A DNA stretch of 13,671 nt from Phycisphaerales bacterium (lineage in GTDB: Bacteria > Planctomycetota > Phycisphaerae > Phycisphaerales > UBA1924). The stretch covers positions 1 to 13,671 of the forward strand of contig JAUXUZ010000240.1 in NCBI GenBank assembly GCA_030680655.1, in the 5' to 3' direction. The notes beneath the pieces were generated by a model that worked only from the letters and a program-made list of their open reading frames with translations, was not told where the DNA came from and ran no database searches. Positions 13,307-13,671 of the stretch are shown one piece after another (position 1 is the first letter of the stretch; each line of letters opens with the position of its first letter). Both the position numbers and the translations under genes were made by a program.

Positions 13307-13312
13307 CCTCCT
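13307..13312 (-). promoter_or_regulatory. Strong ribosome binding site of the transglutaminase-fold gene
   Basis: AGGAGG on the minus strand, 7 bases before the ATG at 13299. It is the best ribosome binding site in the window and fixes the start. A possible -10 (TACACT, 13341-13346 on the minus strand) lies about 30 bases further upstream, without a clear -35. Confidence 0.7.
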
Positions 13313-13466
13313 AGCCCACGCCAACGCGCTCCGACCCACCAGTGTACCGACTTGTCCCCCGATCTGGTTCGATGCGATCGTCGCCCTTGGGGCGCGCAGC
13401 CACCAGCGGCATTCTCTTCGTTCCAGCTTCAGCGATGGATGCGTACCAAATCCGCCCCCGTCTGCA

Positions 13467-13671
13467 TCAGCCCTGGCGCTTCAAAACCGCCATTTCGGCG
13501 GCGCTGGGAAGGTCTTTGAGGGTGGCAAGACCGAATGCCTCCAGGAACCCCTTGGTCGTCCCGTAGAGCATCGGCCGCCCGAGTTCTTCGGCCCGTCCGA
13601 CGATGGTCACCAGGCGACGCTCGATGAGGCTTCGCAGCACCTCGCCGCACGCCACACCGCGGATCGCCTCG
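13467..13671 (-). CDS. scpB: Segregation and condensation protein B (ScpB), C-terminal part
   Basis: ScpB is the winged-helix partner that joins ScpA to SMC in the bacterial condensin complex acting on the nucleoid. Only the last 68 codons are here; the rest lies to the right of the window. Recognisable in order are EAIRGVACGEVLRSLIERRLVTIVGR and GRPMLYGTTKGFLEAFGLATLKDLP, the second winged-helix domain and its conserved GRP-YGTT-FL--FGL signature. The frame is open to the window edge, so an apparent GTG inside it should not be taken as the start. The stop is 167 bases before the transglutaminase-fold gene, on the same strand; that gene has its own strong ribosome binding site. Confidence 0.93.
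   Translation of the reverse strand, partial: EAIRGVACGEVLRSLIERRLVTIVGRAEELGRPMLYGTTKGFLEAFGLATLKDLPSAAEMAVLKRQG

Noticed and set aside
13382..13394. Short CGCCC-TTG-GGGCG hairpin downstream of scpB as a terminator
   Set aside because: Only five pairs with no T run, and such hairpins are expected often at this GC content.

Overview
The window looks like the chromosome of a GC-rich bacterium. It most resembles Planctomycetota, probably a Phycisphaerae-type lineage. The evidence is more than one groEL, a pseudopilin-like protein of the planctomycete type (GFTLIELLVVIAIIALL followed by a large C-terminal domain), several lipoproteins of unknown function, and uniformly GC-rich coding DNA. The lineage call is an inference from protein style, not a phylogeny. 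No rRNA, tRNA, CRISPR array, transposon or attachment site was seen.

Left part (1-4919, minus strand): a chaperonin cluster read right to left. The order is groEL2 (3174-4919), an exported PepSY-like protein (2604-3113), a DedA-family membrane protein (1900-2589), groES (1584-1874) and groEL1 (1-1505, C-terminus cut by the window edge). Gaps are 14-78 bases. A perfect 12-bp hairpin lies between groEL2 and the PepSY-like gene, and two small dyads lie between groES and groEL1. The two chaperonins differ. GroEL2 keeps the GPRGRN nucleotide-pocket motif and has an HDHGH plus Gly-Gly-Met tail. GroEL1, the one next to groES, reads GPSARH there.

Middle (4920-5674): a 338-base divergent intergenic region with inverted and direct repeats, then nuoA, a complex I subunit standing without nuoB beside it.

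Right part (5888-11904, plus strand): six co-directional genes with short gaps or 4-base overlaps. They are an EAL-CBS-degenerate GGDEF c-di-GMP protein, a DUF2752 membrane protein, two apparently related lipoproteins, a degenerate GT-B glycosyltransferase-like protein, and a protein that joins a low-molecular-weight tyrosine phosphatase directly to a prepilin-type protein. The last three overlap by 4 bases each (GTGA and ATGA), so they are probably translationally coupled. This set suggests a cell-surface or secretion function linking c-di-GMP and protein-tyrosine dephosphorylation. That is inference.

Far right (11923-13671, minus strand): an exported transglutaminase-fold protein whose Cys and His catalytic positions appear to be lost, and the C-terminal end of scpB (chromosome condensation).

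The most unusual item is the phosphatase-prepilin fusion. If processed like other prepilins, it would release an intact soluble phosphatase as its 'leader peptide'.
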